Shown: positions 8,106 to 16,918, numbered from the stretch's first letter. The stretch is DNA of 64,000 nt from Nocardia sp. NRRL S-836 (GCF_001279525.1 NZ_LGDY01000114.1:211218-275217); one strand, 5' to 3'. The notes: generated by a model not told the origin, from the letters alone. A program made the numbers and translations.

Positions 8106-8531
8106 ATGAACCGGTTGCGGTGGCCCCAGAAGCTCGCGATCGGCACCGGGGTGTTGCTCGCGCTCTGGGGCGCGGCCGGCTTCCTCGTCACCGGCTTCTC
8201 CGGGTTCGCGGCCGAGTCGGACACCTGGCTGCTCTGGCTGCGGGTCAACCCGCTGCAGAACGTGCTGCACCTCGTCTTCGGCGTCCCGCTGCTGCTCGCG
8301 TTGGGCAACCTCAGGGCGCTCGGCAACGTGGCGCTGCTGGTGGCAGCGGCACTGCTGGTGACGTTCGGCCTGGGCATGGCGCGCTACGACGACCAGGTCG
8401 TGAACGTGCTCAACGTCAACCCCGGCAGCAACGTGCTGCACCTGCTGGCCGGGTTCGCCGCACTGGCGGTGGCGCAGGGCGCCGTCTGGTGCCGCCAGTG
8501 CGACCGCGCCTCAGCGCTCAAGTCGTCCTGA
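8106..8531 (+). CDS. DUF4383 membrane protein
   Basis: 141 residues with four hydrophobic helices and the family's repeated 'N-V-LHL' pattern: VNPLQNVLHLVFGVPLLLAL and later VNPGSNVLHLLAGFAALAVA. DUF4383 proteins are small integral membrane proteins of unknown role in actinobacteria. ATG start at 8106, 42 bp after the sigma factor, likely in the same stress-linked operon. The 3' end overlaps the convergent topoisomerase gene by 14 bp. Confidence 0.8.
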   Translation: MNRLRWPQKLAIGTGVLLALWGAAGFLVTGFSGFAAESDTWLLWLRVNPLQNVLHLVFGVPLLLALGNLRALGNVALLVAAALLVTFGLGMARYDDQVVNVLNVNPGSNVLHLLAGFAALAVAQGAVWCRQCDRASALKSS

Positions 8532-9441
8532 GCAACCGCAGCACCGCCCGTTCCGGGTCACCGCCGCCGATCACCCGGCCGTTCTCGAACGACTCCACCA
8601 GCCGCGGGTCCACGTAGGACTTCCGCGCCACCGCCGGGGTGTTGCCCAGGTGCTCGGCCACGTCCTTCATCACCGCGCTGATCGCCCGCTTGGTGGGCTT
8701 GCCGCGCTCTTGCAGCGCCGCGGAGAACGCCTTCGCCGCGGCCACCGTGGCGTGCCAGGTCCGCAGGTCCTTGACCGTGAACTCGTCGCCGACCAGCTCG
8801 CGGAACCGCTCGTTCACGTCGTAGGCGGTCATGTCGAAGACCCGGCAGTCCGGCGTGCGGTCCTTGAGCAGCGTGCGGACGGCACGGGCCAGCTGCGGGT
8901 CGGTGATCTCCTCGTCGACCTGCACGCCGTGCTTCGCGGGGAAGCGGAACCTGACCCGGTCGCCGCGCACGCTCAGGTGCTCGCACAGCAGGGTCGCCAC
9001 GCCGTGGCTGCCGTTCTCCTCCACGTACTCCTCGTGACCGACGCGGAAGACGCCGAGGTCGAGCATGCGCAGCGCGATGGCGAGCAACCGGGTGCGGCCG
9101 CGCTTCTTCATGTCGGCGACGATCTGCGCGCGGAACTTCGGCAGCCTCGGCGCCAGCCGCAGGACGCGGTCGAACTTCTCCGCGTCCCGGTTCGTCCGCC
9201 ACTGCTCGTGGTAGAGGTACTGGCGCCGGCCCGCGTCGTCCACACCGATCGCCTGGATGTGCCCGTTGGGGTGCGGGCTGATCCACACGTCCCGCCACGC
9301 GGGCGGGATGACCAGGGCTTTCACCCTCGCGATCTCGTCCGGCCCGAGCGGCTCGCCGGCGGTGGTCGCGTAGCGGAAACCCTTGCCGTGCCGGCGGCGC
9401 GTCCAGCCCGGACCTGCGGTGTTGCTGCGGCGGAGTCTCAA
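8518..9441 (-). CDS. DNA topoisomerase IB
   Basis: 307 residues of the bacterial/poxvirus type IB topoisomerase family, which relaxes supercoils through a 3'-phosphotyrosine nick. Visible are the N-terminal block GKGFRYATTAGEPL, the catalytic-domain KKRGRTRLLAIALRMLD, FTVKDLRTWHATVAAAKAF, and the active-site tyrosine in ARKSYVDPRLVE (Tyr276). The length fits the family. The start is TTG at 9439-9441 with GAGGTG a few bases upstream; no in-frame ATG or GTG fits better. It is divergent from the ligase gene across a 49-bp gap. Confidence 0.93.
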   Translation of the reverse strand: MRLRRSNTAGPGWTRRRHGKGFRYATTAGEPLGPDEIARVKALVIPPAWRDVWISPHPNGHIQAIGVDDAGRRQYLYHEQWRTNRDAEKFDRVLRLAPRLPKFRAQIVADMKKRGRTRLLAIALRMLDLGVFRVGHEEYVEENGSHGVATLLCEHLSVRGDRVRFRFPAKHGVQVDEEITDPQLARAVRTLLKDRTPDCRVFDMTAYDVNERFRELVGDEFTVKDLRTWHATVAAAKAFSAALQERGKPTKRAISAVMKDVAEHLGNTPAVARKSYVDPRLVESFENGRVIGGGDPERAVLRLLRTT

Positions 9442-9490
9442 CTGGACACCTCGTGGTTGATCAGCATGGGATGCGGGTACCCGCTCGCCG

Positions 9491-10561
9491 ATGAAAGATG
9501 ACTACACGGTCGGTGTGGAACAGGAGTTCCTCCTCGTCGACCCCGGGACGCGGCGGCCCGTGGCACTCGCGCCCCAGGTCAGGGAGCTGTCCCGCGCGCC
9601 GGGGGACCTCGACGTGCAGGGCGAGCTGACGCCGTTCCAGATCGAGGTCGCGACCGGCGTGTGCCACACCTCCGCCGAGCTCGACGAGCAGGTCCGCGCG
9701 GCCAGGCGGGTCCTCGTGCGGGCCGCCGACGAGGCCGGGTGCCGGCTGGTGGCCACGGGCATGCCGCCGATCGGCAAGGCCGGTCCCCCACCCGGAACGG
9801 ACGACCCCCGGTATCACCGGATCGAGTACTCCCACCGCAGGCTGGTGATCGGGCAGGGCGCGTGCGGGCTGCACGTGCACGTGGGCGTGCCGTCGAAGGC
9901 GGCGGCGCTGGAGGCGTCCAACAGGCTGCGGACCTGGCTGCCGACGCTGCTCGCGCTGAGCGCGAACTCCCCGTACCAGGACGGTGAGGAGACCGGGTAC
10001 GCGAGCTGGCGGTCCATGGTGTGGTCGCGGTGGCCGATCAGCGGGCCGCCGCCGGTGTGGCAGGGGCCCGAGCACTACGACCGGACCGTCGAGGCGGTCA
10101 TCGCGACCGAGGCGCTGATCGACCGGGCGATGGTGTACTGGGACGTCCGCCCGTCGGCCGGTCATCCGACCGTCGAGGTGCGCGTGGCGGACATCCCGCT
10201 GCTGGCAACGGAAGTCGTCGTGCTCGCGGAGCTGATCGGCGCCCTCGTGGCGGCCGGGCCCTCCGAACAGCGGGTGGACGACGCCGTGCTGAGGGCGGCA
10301 TATTGGCGGGCGTCACGCGACGGCATCGACGGCCTGGCCGCCGACCCGTGCACCGGACAGCTCTCCCCCGCGTTCGACCGGGCGGTGGCGCTCGTCGAGC
10401 ACGTGGCACCCGTGCTGCGCGAACGCGGCACCCTGTCTACTGTGGAGCGGCACATTGACTGGTTGCGCCACAACGGCTCCGGTGCCGCACGTCAGCGTCG
10501 CTGCCAGGACCCCGAGTCCCTTGTGGACATGCTGATCGCCCGAACGCGTGAGGACACCTGA
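9491..10561 (+). CDS. Carboxylate-amine ligase, YbdK family (glutamate-cysteine ligase type 2)
   Basis: 356 residues. The opening YTVGVEQEFLLVDP, the VQGELTPFQIEVATGVCHT block and CGLHVHVGVPS are hallmarks of the YbdK/GCS2 ATP-grasp-like ligases, which join a glutamate gamma-carboxyl to an amine; some members have weak glutamate-cysteine ligase activity. The true substrate is unknown here, and no mycothiol or ergothioneine gene is adjacent. The stop shares one base with the next ATG (TGATG), so translation of the two is coupled. Confidence 0.9.
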   Translation: MKDDYTVGVEQEFLLVDPGTRRPVALAPQVRELSRAPGDLDVQGELTPFQIEVATGVCHTSAELDEQVRAARRVLVRAADEAGCRLVATGMPPIGKAGPPPGTDDPRYHRIEYSHRRLVIGQGACGLHVHVGVPSKAAALEASNRLRTWLPTLLALSANSPYQDGEETGYASWRSMVWSRWPISGPPPVWQGPEHYDRTVEAVIATEALIDRAMVYWDVRPSAGHPTVEVRVADIPLLATEVVVLAELIGALVAAGPSEQRVDDAVLRAAYWRASRDGIDGLAADPCTGQLSPAFDRAVALVEHVAPVLRERGTLSTVERHIDWLRHNGSGAARQRRCQDPESLVDMLIARTREDT

Positions 10562-11328
10562 TGCGCCTGCCTGCTCCCCGCGGCCACATGAGCGCCGCGC
10601 TGGTCGCCGCGCTCCGCTCGGCACCGCTGCCGCGGCCCGCGCTGCTCGTCAGCGGCGGCACCAGGGAGACCTGCGCGGACGACGACCTGCAGCTGTCGCT
10701 GTGGATCTGCTACCGGCTGCGGACGCGCGGCTTCGACGACGTGCACCCCGCCTGGGACGACCACCCGGCGCTGGCCCAGTTCCAGGGCGCGCTGGAAGCC
10801 CGCTGGGAGCAGGGGCTGCGCGCGCTGGAGGAGACCACGCCCGCGGTGCCGCTGGACGACGCCGCCCGGGCCGAGCTGCGCGAGCACCAGGCGTTCTGGC
10901 ACCCGCGCCGGGAGATGCGCTCGGCGCTGCGCGACATCCACGGCGACGCCTACGGTTCCCGTGACGAACGCACGCACTCCGTGCTGTTCACCGTGACCCT
11001 CCGCGACCTGGACTGCGCCACGAGCGTCGACGAGATGCCCGCGCAGACCCTGGCGCTGGCCAACGCGCTGAGCCTGTTCGGCATGCACCAGCGGCTCGTC
11101 GGTGCCCTGGTGGGCTTCCTGACCGCCGTCGACACGATCGGCGGCGACCCGTTCGCCCAGCTGCTGCCCGTCCAGTGCCCGCCGGACGACGTGCGCCTGG
11201 GCTTCACGGTCTGCCACGAACTGCACGCCCGGCTCGTGCGGCACGTGCACGCCGCCTGTGAGGCAGGCCGCTCTTCGCTGAGGGGACGGTGGCTGGTCAC
11301 CCAGGCCCGCGTTAACGTGGGATGCTGA
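10561..11328 (+). CDS. Iron-containing redox enzyme-like (heme-oxygenase fold) protein
   Basis: 255 residues. The middle part (ALANALSLFGMHQRLVGALVGFLTAVD) matches the signature helix of the 'iron-containing redox enzyme' proteins, a heme-oxygenase-like di-iron fold. The usual C-terminal helix pair with more metal ligands is not clearly present; the tail CHELHARLVRHVHAACEAGRSSLRGRW looks diverged or shifted and ends early. It overlaps the upstream ligase by one base and is probably cotranscribed with it and the STAS gene. The family call is moderate. Confidence 0.6.
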   Translation: MRLPAPRGHMSAALVAALRSAPLPRPALLVSGGTRETCADDDLQLSLWICYRLRTRGFDDVHPAWDDHPALAQFQGALEARWEQGLRALEETTPAVPLDDAARAELREHQAFWHPRREMRSALRDIHGDAYGSRDERTHSVLFTVTLRDLDCATSVDEMPAQTLALANALSLFGMHQRLVGALVGFLTAVDTIGGDPFAQLLPVQCPPDDVRLGFTVCHELHARLVRHVHAACEAGRSSLRGRWLVTQARVNVGC

Positions 11329-11348
11329 ACGCCGCGAAAGGAGCCAGC

Positions 11349-11711
11349 GTGCCCGACCCCACCACACTCGCCACCGTGGTCGTCGACCGGATCTCATCCG
11401 ACGTCGTCGTGCTGCACGTGTCCGGGGAGCTCGACACCACCAGTTCCAGCGAGCTGACCGCACCCCTCGACACGCACGTGGTGGAGGCGAACCGGGCCGT
11501 CGTCGTCGACCTCGGCGGAGTCCGCTTCCTCGGCTCGGCCGGTCTCGAGGCCCTCGTGCTCGGCCAGCAGCGCGCCGGCCGCACCGGTGTCGAGTTCGTC
11601 CTCGTCGCGTCGACGCGTGCGGCGCTGCGGCCGATCGAGGCGACCGGCCTCGACACGGTCTTCACGATCCTGCGGTCGATGGACGAGGCGGTCGACCGCT
11701 ACTCGGGCTGA
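11349..11711 (+). CDS. STAS-domain anti-sigma factor antagonist
   Basis: 120 residues with the STAS fold: VLHVSGELDTTSSSEL at the N-terminal strand-loop and VVVDLGGVRFLGSAGLEALV around the phospho-acceptor (Ser63 of RFLGSAGLEAL). Such proteins bind RsbW-type kinases and free SigB/SigF-type sigma factors, and a factor of that group is encoded at 7344. The chosen start is GTG at 11349 with AAAGGAG at 11337-11343; an upstream ATG at 11322 would overlap the previous gene and lacks a site. Confidence 0.88.
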   Translation: MPDPTTLATVVVDRISSDVVVLHVSGELDTTSSSELTAPLDTHVVEANRAVVVDLGGVRFLGSAGLEALVLGQQRAGRTGVEFVLVASTRAALRPIEATGLDTVFTILRSMDEAVDRYSG

Positions 11712-11746
11712 TCCAGGCCCGTTGCGCGGAACGTGATCGGACGCAC

Positions 11747-11776
11747 CTCAGGCCGGGCCCGTCGGCCCGGCCTGAG
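11747..11776. terminator. Bidirectional hairpin terminator
   Basis: CTCAGGCCGGGCC (11747-11759), loop CGTC, GGCCCGGCCTGAG (11764-11776): a perfect 13-bp stem in the gap between the convergent STAS and deaminase genes. Confidence 0.75.
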
Positions 11777-11801
11777 CCGTGCGCACAGGTGTTCCCCGAG
11801 G

Positions 11802-12248
11802 TCAGTCCTGCCCGATGTCCTCGAACCACAGCTCGGGCCGCTCGGCGATGAACGCCGTCATCATCTCGATGCACGCGGGGTCCTCGACGACCGTGATGCC
11901 GACCCCGTGCTCGGCCAGCCAGTCGTGGCCGCCGTGGAACGTCGTGGCCTCGCCGATCAGCACGTGCGAGATGCCGAACTGCCGCACCAGCCCGCTGCAG
12001 TACCAGCACGGCGACAGGGTCGTGACCATCGTCGTGCCGCGGTAGCCGCGCTGCCGACCGGCGTTGCGGAAGGCGGAGGTCTCGGCGTGCATCGAGGCGT
12101 CGCCGTCCTGGACGCGGCGGTTGTGGCCACGGCCCAGCAGACGGCCGTCGCCGTCGAAGAGCGCCGCGCCGATGGGGATCCCGCCCTCGGCGAGTCCCAT
12201 CCGCGCCTCTTCGACGGCGACGGCCAGCATGTCGGAAGCAGCGGTCAT
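11802..12248 (-). CDS. Cytidine/guanine-type nucleoside deaminase
   Basis: 148 residues of the CDA/TadA-like zinc deaminase fold. The zinc and proton-shuttle motifs are plain: MHAETSAF (His-Ala-Glu) and SPCWYCSG (PCxxC). The C-terminal GGHDWLAEHGVGITVVEDP and the ending ELWFEDIGQD resemble fungal-type cytosine deaminases (FCY1-like), giving a role in base or nucleoside salvage. The ATG at 12246-12248 is preferred over an upstream TTG at 12257. It sits just downstream of the M6 protease gene on the same strand, 10 bp apart. Confidence 0.85.
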   Translation of the reverse strand: MTAASDMLAVAVEEARMGLAEGGIPIGAALFDGDGRLLGRGHNRRVQDGDASMHAETSAFRNAGRQRGYRGTTMVTTLSPCWYCSGLVRQFGISHVLIGEATTFHGGHDWLAEHGVGITVVEDPACIEMMTAFIAERPELWFEDIGQD

Positions 12249-12258
12249 ACCGCCCAAG

Positions 12259-14583
12259 CTACTTCGTCTTGAACAGTTTCACCGTCATCGACGTGCCGGA
12301 CTGCTTCGTCACCCGCAGGCCGACGCCGACCGCGGGCAGCTTGACGCCGGCGTTGGGCTGCTCGGCGAACCAGAACTGCCTGGTGTCGTCGAACACCGGC
12401 TGGGCCGCCTGCCCGCGGACGTAGGACGCCTTGCCGTTGACGTGCAGCGTGAAGGAGTCCGACTTCTGCAGCGAGAACGGCGCGTCGTAGCCGCCGATCG
12501 TGGGTGACCAGCGCTGGCCCTCGATGTTGTAGAGCGGGGCCGGGTTGGCGTCGATCGGCAGGATCAGGCCCTCGCCGGGGTGCTCGCTCACGTTGTTGTC
12601 GAGGTACGAGGTGTTCCACAGCGAGACGAGCAGGCCGTCCTGGTACGGGAAGTGCTCCACGAGGTCGGGCTTGTCCGGGAAGCCGTAGCGGTACGGGCCG
12701 GTGCGGTTGTACTGGCCGTAGGACTCGTAGGTGCGGTTCGACGCGATGTAGAACTGGTCGAACGCCTTGGTCTCCTTGCCCTCGGTGGTGCGGAACCCGC
12801 GGGTGGTCCACGTGCCGGCCGTCTCGGCGCCGTCGGTCAGCACCGGCGTGCCGTCGGCGACGACCGTGATCGCGTCGGCGAAGAAGCCCTGCGGCGCGAA
12901 CGCCCCGTCGGTGCGGTAGGCGAGCCGCAGCTTGGTGTTCTTGCCGGCGTAGGCGTCCAGCGGCACGGCGACGTCGACCCACTGGCCGGCCGACGAACCG
13001 CTGATCGCCGGTGCGTTGCCGGAGTCGCGCACGAACGGCACACCGTTCGCGGTGCCGTCGAGCTGGGTCCAGCTGCCGTCCTCGTTGGACGCTTCGACGT
13101 AGAGGTAGTCGTAGTCGGTCTCGACGTCGTAGCGGGCCTTCAGCGACAGCGCCGCCGTGGTCTTGCCGCGCAGGTCCAGCGCGGCGGTCATCGAGTGGTC
13201 GAGGTCGTTGCCCTTCTCGCTCCACCACATCCGGCTGCCCTCGAACGGCGCTCCGTAGTCGAACGACTTGGCGATGTCCGGCAGCACGACGACGAGGCCC
13301 TGCGCCTTCTTGCTGTTGTACTCGTGCGGGCCGAGCTGGAACGTCCGCTCCTGGCCGGCGACCGCGATCTCGTAGTCGAGCCAGCCGAGCTGCAGCTTGT
13401 CCCACGCGGAGAACTCGTTGGGCCGCTCACCGGTCGCCTCGCCGGGCGCGCTCACCCGGTTCTGGCCCATGATCGACCACCAGTTGACGCCGTTCGAGCC
13501 GCCGTTGGTGTCGTAGTGGTCGGGCAGGCCGAGGTCGTGACCGAACTCGTGCGCGAACACGCTGACGCCGCCGTTCTCGGGCTGCACGGTGTAGTCGCCG
13601 ACCCACAGGCCGGTGTCGCCGATGGGCGCGCCGCCGAGCTTGTTCGCGCCGGGACCGGAGTTGTAGTTCTTGAAGGCGTAGCCGCGGTGGCTCCACAGGG
13701 CGTCCTCGCCCTGCCACGGGTCGCCGTCGGCCTGGTCACCACCGGCGTGCACGATCTGGAAGTGGTCGATGTAGCCGTCGGGCTCGTTGAAGTCGCCGTC
13801 GAAGTCGTAGTCGTAGCGGTCCCAGACGTCGTACTCGCGCAGCGCCGCGGTGATCTGCTCGCTGGTCTGCCCCGCGGCCTTCCGGTCGGCGACCCACTGG
13901 GTGACCGCGTCCTTGATCAGCTCACGGGAGTTGTTGCAGATGTTGTCGGCGCACGGGTAGCCGTTGCTGCGGCCGTAACGGGCCTCGTTGTAGCGGACCT
14001 TCACCCAGTCCGTGATCAGGCCGTCGACCGTGTAGCGCCCGGAGGACTGCTTGTCGTAGAAGTTCGCGACGGAGTTGGCGCCCTGGGAACGGGAGAAGTA
14101 CAGGTCCTGGAAGTACTGGCGGCTGAAGTCCGGGCGCCAGATCGTCGTGTTGTCCACGGCCCGGTCCGGCTCGGGGATCTGGTTGCGCAGCGGGCCGTCG
14201 AACCGCTGCGGGCCCGGCGTGGCGGGGCTGGTGTCCCGGTCGGGGAAGTCGGGGTGCCGCTCGTTGCCGAACTCCGCGAGGATCACGAAGATCTTGTCGG
14301 TCTTCTCCCGCTTCAGCTCGACGTACTGGTCCTTCGACTGCTTCTTGCCGATCTTCGCGACGGTGCTGGCACCGCGCTTCTCCGTCGTCGCCTCGCCGGT
14401 CAGCACCTCGGCCAGCGCCTGCTGCTTCAGTGCGCGGCGCTTGAGCTCCAGCTCGTGCGGCTGCTCGTCGCTCTGCTGCCGCACCTGCGCCTCGGGTTGG
14501 TCGACCGGTGTGGCGGTGGCCGGCGTGGCCAGGCCCGCCGTGATCACCGCGAGCGCCGCCGCACCCGCCAGAGTTCTTCGCAC
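12259..14583 (-). CDS. Secreted M6-family metalloprotease (immune inhibitor A-like)
   Basis: 774 residues. Signal peptide about 1-25 (RRTLAGAAALAVITAGL, then ATPATA), a pro-region rich in Gln/Glu/Lys, and a catalytic domain with the zinc motif HEFGHDLGLPDHYD (His345, Glu346, His349) followed by SIMGQ. The C-terminal half holds a beta-sandwich (GKTTAALSLKARYDVETDYD) and the immune-inhibitor-A type end. It should be exported and degrade extracellular protein. Start: GTG at 14581-14583 with GGGGAG just upstream, all inside a perfect hairpin (see 14593-14615), which suggests translational control. Confidence 0.93.
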   Translation of the reverse strand: MRRTLAGAAALAVITAGLATPATATPVDQPEAQVRQQSDEQPHELELKRRALKQQALAEVLTGEATTEKRGASTVAKIGKKQSKDQYVELKREKTDKIFVILAEFGNERHPDFPDRDTSPATPGPQRFDGPLRNQIPEPDRAVDNTTIWRPDFSRQYFQDLYFSRSQGANSVANFYDKQSSGRYTVDGLITDWVKVRYNEARYGRSNGYPCADNICNNSRELIKDAVTQWVADRKAAGQTSEQITAALREYDVWDRYDYDFDGDFNEPDGYIDHFQIVHAGGDQADGDPWQGEDALWSHRGYAFKNYNSGPGANKLGGAPIGDTGLWVGDYTVQPENGGVSVFAHEFGHDLGLPDHYDTNGGSNGVNWWSIMGQNRVSAPGEATGERPNEFSAWDKLQLGWLDYEIAVAGQERTFQLGPHEYNSKKAQGLVVVLPDIAKSFDYGAPFEGSRMWWSEKGNDLDHSMTAALDLRGKTTAALSLKARYDVETDYDYLYVEASNEDGSWTQLDGTANGVPFVRDSGNAPAISGSSAGQWVDVAVPLDAYAGKNTKLRLAYRTDGAFAPQGFFADAITVVADGTPVLTDGAETAGTWTTRGFRTTEGKETKAFDQFYIASNRTYESYGQYNRTGPYRYGFPDKPDLVEHFPYQDGLLVSLWNTSYLDNNVSEHPGEGLILPIDANPAPLYNIEGQRWSPTIGGYDAPFSLQKSDSFTLHVNGKASYVRGQAAQPVFDDTRQFWFAEQPNAGVKLPAVGVGLRVTKQSGTSMTVKLFKTK

Positions 14584-14592
14584 GTTCGTTCT

Positions 14593-14615
14593 CCCCTCTC
14601 GGAATCCGAGAGGGG
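14593..14615. promoter_or_regulatory. Perfect hairpin overlapping the M6 protease Shine-Dalgarno
   Basis: CCCCTCTCGGA (14593-14603), one base, TCCGAGAGGGG (14605-14615). Read on the minus strand, the second arm met by the ribosome contains GAGAGGGG, which is the ribosome binding site of the protease gene. Folding would bury the site; alternatively the palindrome is a repressor operator. Confidence 0.6.
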
Positions 14616-14687
14616 ACGCTACGTAGGCGTCCGGTGCCTCGACACGGCCGGAAGTCGGGTAGTTGCGCACGCAACCCGCGGGACGTG

Positions 14688-15029
14688 TCACTTCGGCGGG
14701 AGCGCCGCCACGAAGTCGCGGCACCGCGCGATCCACTCGTCGAGCGCCTCGTCCTCGCTCACCGCCTCACCGGACACGACCACCCACCCGTTCATCGGCC
14801 GGCCGGTGAAGTCGAACACCCGCGTGCCGGGCCGGGAGAGCGCGTCCTGCTGCGCCTGCGGCCCGACGCGGGCGATCACGTCCTCGCCGAGCACCCCCAC
14901 CAGCATGTTCCCGTTCCACAGGAACACCAGGCTGCCGAACATCTTCCGCGTGCTGATGCCGGGCAACGCGCCCAGCGCGTCGCCCAGCCGGTGTGCCAGG
15001 CCCTCGTCGTACGCCACGCCACACATCAT
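14688..15029 (-). CDS. TfoX N-terminal domain protein
   Basis: 113 residues matching the TfoX/Sxy N-terminal domain: LPGISTRKMFGSLVFLWNGNMLVGVLGEDVIARV is nearly all family-typical, with the buried 'RKMFG' core. In proteobacteria TfoX steers competence; in actinobacteria these short single-domain forms have no established role. Tandem ATG codons at 15024-15029 give the start; the ribosome site is weak. It is divergent from yggT. Confidence 0.85.
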   Translation of the reverse strand: MMCGVAYDEGLAHRLGDALGALPGISTRKMFGSLVFLWNGNMLVGVLGEDVIARVGPQAQQDALSRPGTRVFDFTGRPMNGWVVVSGEAVSEDEALDEWIARCRDFVAALPPK

Positions 15030-15101
15030 CCCAGCGAGTTGCCAGGCGCCTCTCAGGTTCGTGTGGCTTGATGGACATACCGGACGTGGAGGAGAAACAT
15101 C

Positions 15102-15365
15102 GTGATCGGCTTCGTGCTCGGCTGGCTGCTGACGCTCTTCATCCTGGTGCTGGTCGCCAGGATGATCGTGGACTGGGCGGTGACGCTGGAGGCGCGCGGT
15201 GACTGGGTGTTCAAGGCCCGGCGGGTGACGCACGCGGTCACCGAACCGGTGCTCTCGCCCGTGCGCAAGGTGCTGCCACCGCTGCGGTTCGGCGGGTTCG
15301 GGCTGGACCTGGCGTTCACGGTGGTGTTCATCGCGGCGCTGGTCCTGCGCTCGTTCGTGTGGTGA
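15102..15365 (+). CDS. YggT family membrane protein
   Basis: 87 residues with two transmembrane helices (residues 2-22 and about 66-85) and the YggT family middle LSPVRKVLPPLRFGGFGLDLAFTV. YggT proteins are often encoded near sepF/ftsZ in actinobacteria; this copy is elsewhere. The GTG at 15102 has GGAGGAG at 15089-15095. The last 38 bp overlap the convergent oxidase gene. Confidence 0.85.
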   Translation: MIGFVLGWLLTLFILVLVARMIVDWAVTLEARGDWVFKARRVTHAVTEPVLSPVRKVLPPLRFGGFGLDLAFTVVFIAALVLRSFVW

Positions 15366-16878
15366 GGACGCCGGGGTTGAGCACCCCGGCGGGGTCGAGG
15401 GCGGCTTTGGCACCGGCCAGGGCCGCCCCGAACACGTCCGGGCGTTGCCGCGAGTACCACGGCATGTGGTCGCGGCCCACGGCGTGGTGGTGGGTGATGG
15501 TGCCGCCCGCGTTGATCAGCGCCTCGGACACGGCGGCCTTGATCTCGTCCCACTGCCGGTGCAGGCTGCCCCACCGGCCGGGTGCGTAGATCCCGTAGTA
15601 GGGCGCGGGCCCGTCCGGGTAGACGTGGGTGAAGCGGCACGTGACGATCCCGGCCCCGCAGACCTCGGCGAGCACCGCCGTCGCCGCCTCGGTGACCGCC
15701 GCGTGCAGCTCGGCGAACCGGTCCCACGTGCAGGCCGTCTCGAACGTCTCGGTGATCATCGCGTGCTGCGCCAGCGCGTCGCGCTGGTAGGGCATGCGCA
15801 GAAACGACCCGCGCCACCGCTGCGCCACCCCCTCCACGACCTCGCCGTCACAGAGTTCGAGCGCCCGCCTCAGGTGCGCGTCCACCGGGTGGTCGGCCGA
15901 CTCGAAGCCCAGCACCAGCACCGACCCCGGCTCGCCCGCGTTCAGGAACGCCTCCGCCGGGTCGAGCAGCCGGCAGTTCGCCGGGTGCAGCCCGGACTGC
16001 GCGATCACCCGCACCGCCTCGACCGCCCGTTCCCACGACGCGAACCGCACCGACGCCCCCGCACGGTGCACAGGCGGCCGCTGCACCCTCAGCCACGCCT
16101 CGGTGATCACCCCCAGCGTCCCCTCCGACCCCAGGAACAACCGGTCCGGCGACGGCCCCGCCCCACTGCCCGGCAACCGGCGCGACTCGCTGATCCCGAC
16201 CGGCGTGACCACGCGCAACGACTCGACGAAGTCGTCGATGTGCGTCCCGAGCGTCGCGTAGTGCCCGCCCGCGCGCGTCGCGAGCCACCCGCCCAGCGTG
16301 GAGAACTCGAACGACTGCGGGAAGTGCCGCAGCGTGAACCCGTGCGGCTTCAGCTGCGCTTCGAGCGCGGGCCCGAGCACCCCGGCCTGGATCCGCGCGG
16401 CCCGGCTGACCGGGTCGACCTCCAGAACGCGGTTCAGGTGCTGGAGGTCGAGCGTCACCACGGGTCCGTCGAGGTTGCGCGGCTCGACCCCGCCGACCAC
16501 GGACGTGCCGCCACCGAACGGGATCACGGCGATGCCGTTGCTGCCGCAGTGGTCGAGGATCCGCACGACGTCCTGCTCGGTGCGCGGCCGTGCCACGGCG
16601 TCGGGGACCGTGCCGATGTCACCGGCCAGGTTGCGGACGACGTCGCGGTAGGCCTGGCCGCGGGCGTGGGCGAGGCGGTCGACCGGGTCGGTCGAGTACA
16701 GCTCCGACGGCGAGATGCGCGGGTCCGGAAGGGCGAGGGTCTTCGGGTCAGGCGGCGTGTGCAGGGTCAGGTCGGCGTTCGGGAGCACCGATCGAACGCG
16801 GGTGACCAGGTGCTGTCGTTCGTCCGGCGTGACGGCGTCCTCGACGGTGCCCCAGCCCCACCACGACCTCGTTGTCAT
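15328..16878 (-). CDS. FAD-binding oxidase, alkyl-DHAP synthase-like
   Basis: 516 residues. The PCMH-type FAD domain is clear: RPRTEQDVVRILDHC, then VIPFGGGTSVVGG (pyrophosphate loop), TLGGWLATRAGGHYATLGTHIDD and GSEGTLGVITEAWLRV. The C-terminal cap includes FTHVYPDGPAPYYG and GGTITHHHAVGRDH, whose triple-His motif is typical of alkyldihydroxyacetonephosphate synthase (AGPS)-like enzymes. Ether-lipid synthesis itself is not established in these bacteria, so the substrate is open. The ATG at 16876-16878 precedes MTTRSWWGWGTVED. Confidence 0.88.
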   Translation of the reverse strand: MTTRSWWGWGTVEDAVTPDERQHLVTRVRSVLPNADLTLHTPPDPKTLALPDPRISPSELYSTDPVDRLAHARGQAYRDVVRNLAGDIGTVPDAVARPRTEQDVVRILDHCGSNGIAVIPFGGGTSVVGGVEPRNLDGPVVTLDLQHLNRVLEVDPVSRAARIQAGVLGPALEAQLKPHGFTLRHFPQSFEFSTLGGWLATRAGGHYATLGTHIDDFVESLRVVTPVGISESRRLPGSGAGPSPDRLFLGSEGTLGVITEAWLRVQRPPVHRAGASVRFASWERAVEAVRVIAQSGLHPANCRLLDPAEAFLNAGEPGSVLVLGFESADHPVDAHLRRALELCDGEVVEGVAQRWRGSFLRMPYQRDALAQHAMITETFETACTWDRFAELHAAVTEAATAVLAEVCGAGIVTCRFTHVYPDGPAPYYGIYAPGRWGSLHRQWDEIKAAVSEALINAGGTITHHHAVGRDHMPWYSRQRPDVFGAALAGAKAALDPAGVLNPGVLTTRTSAGPAPR

Positions 16879-16918
16879 GGCGAGCAACGGTAAGCGAGAC
16901 GCACACGTTTCGTAAGGG

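Noticed and set aside
12580..15105. 841-codon plus-strand open frame opposite the M6 protease
   Set aside because: GC-driven shadow frame; the minus strand has signal peptide, HExxH and a ribosome site.
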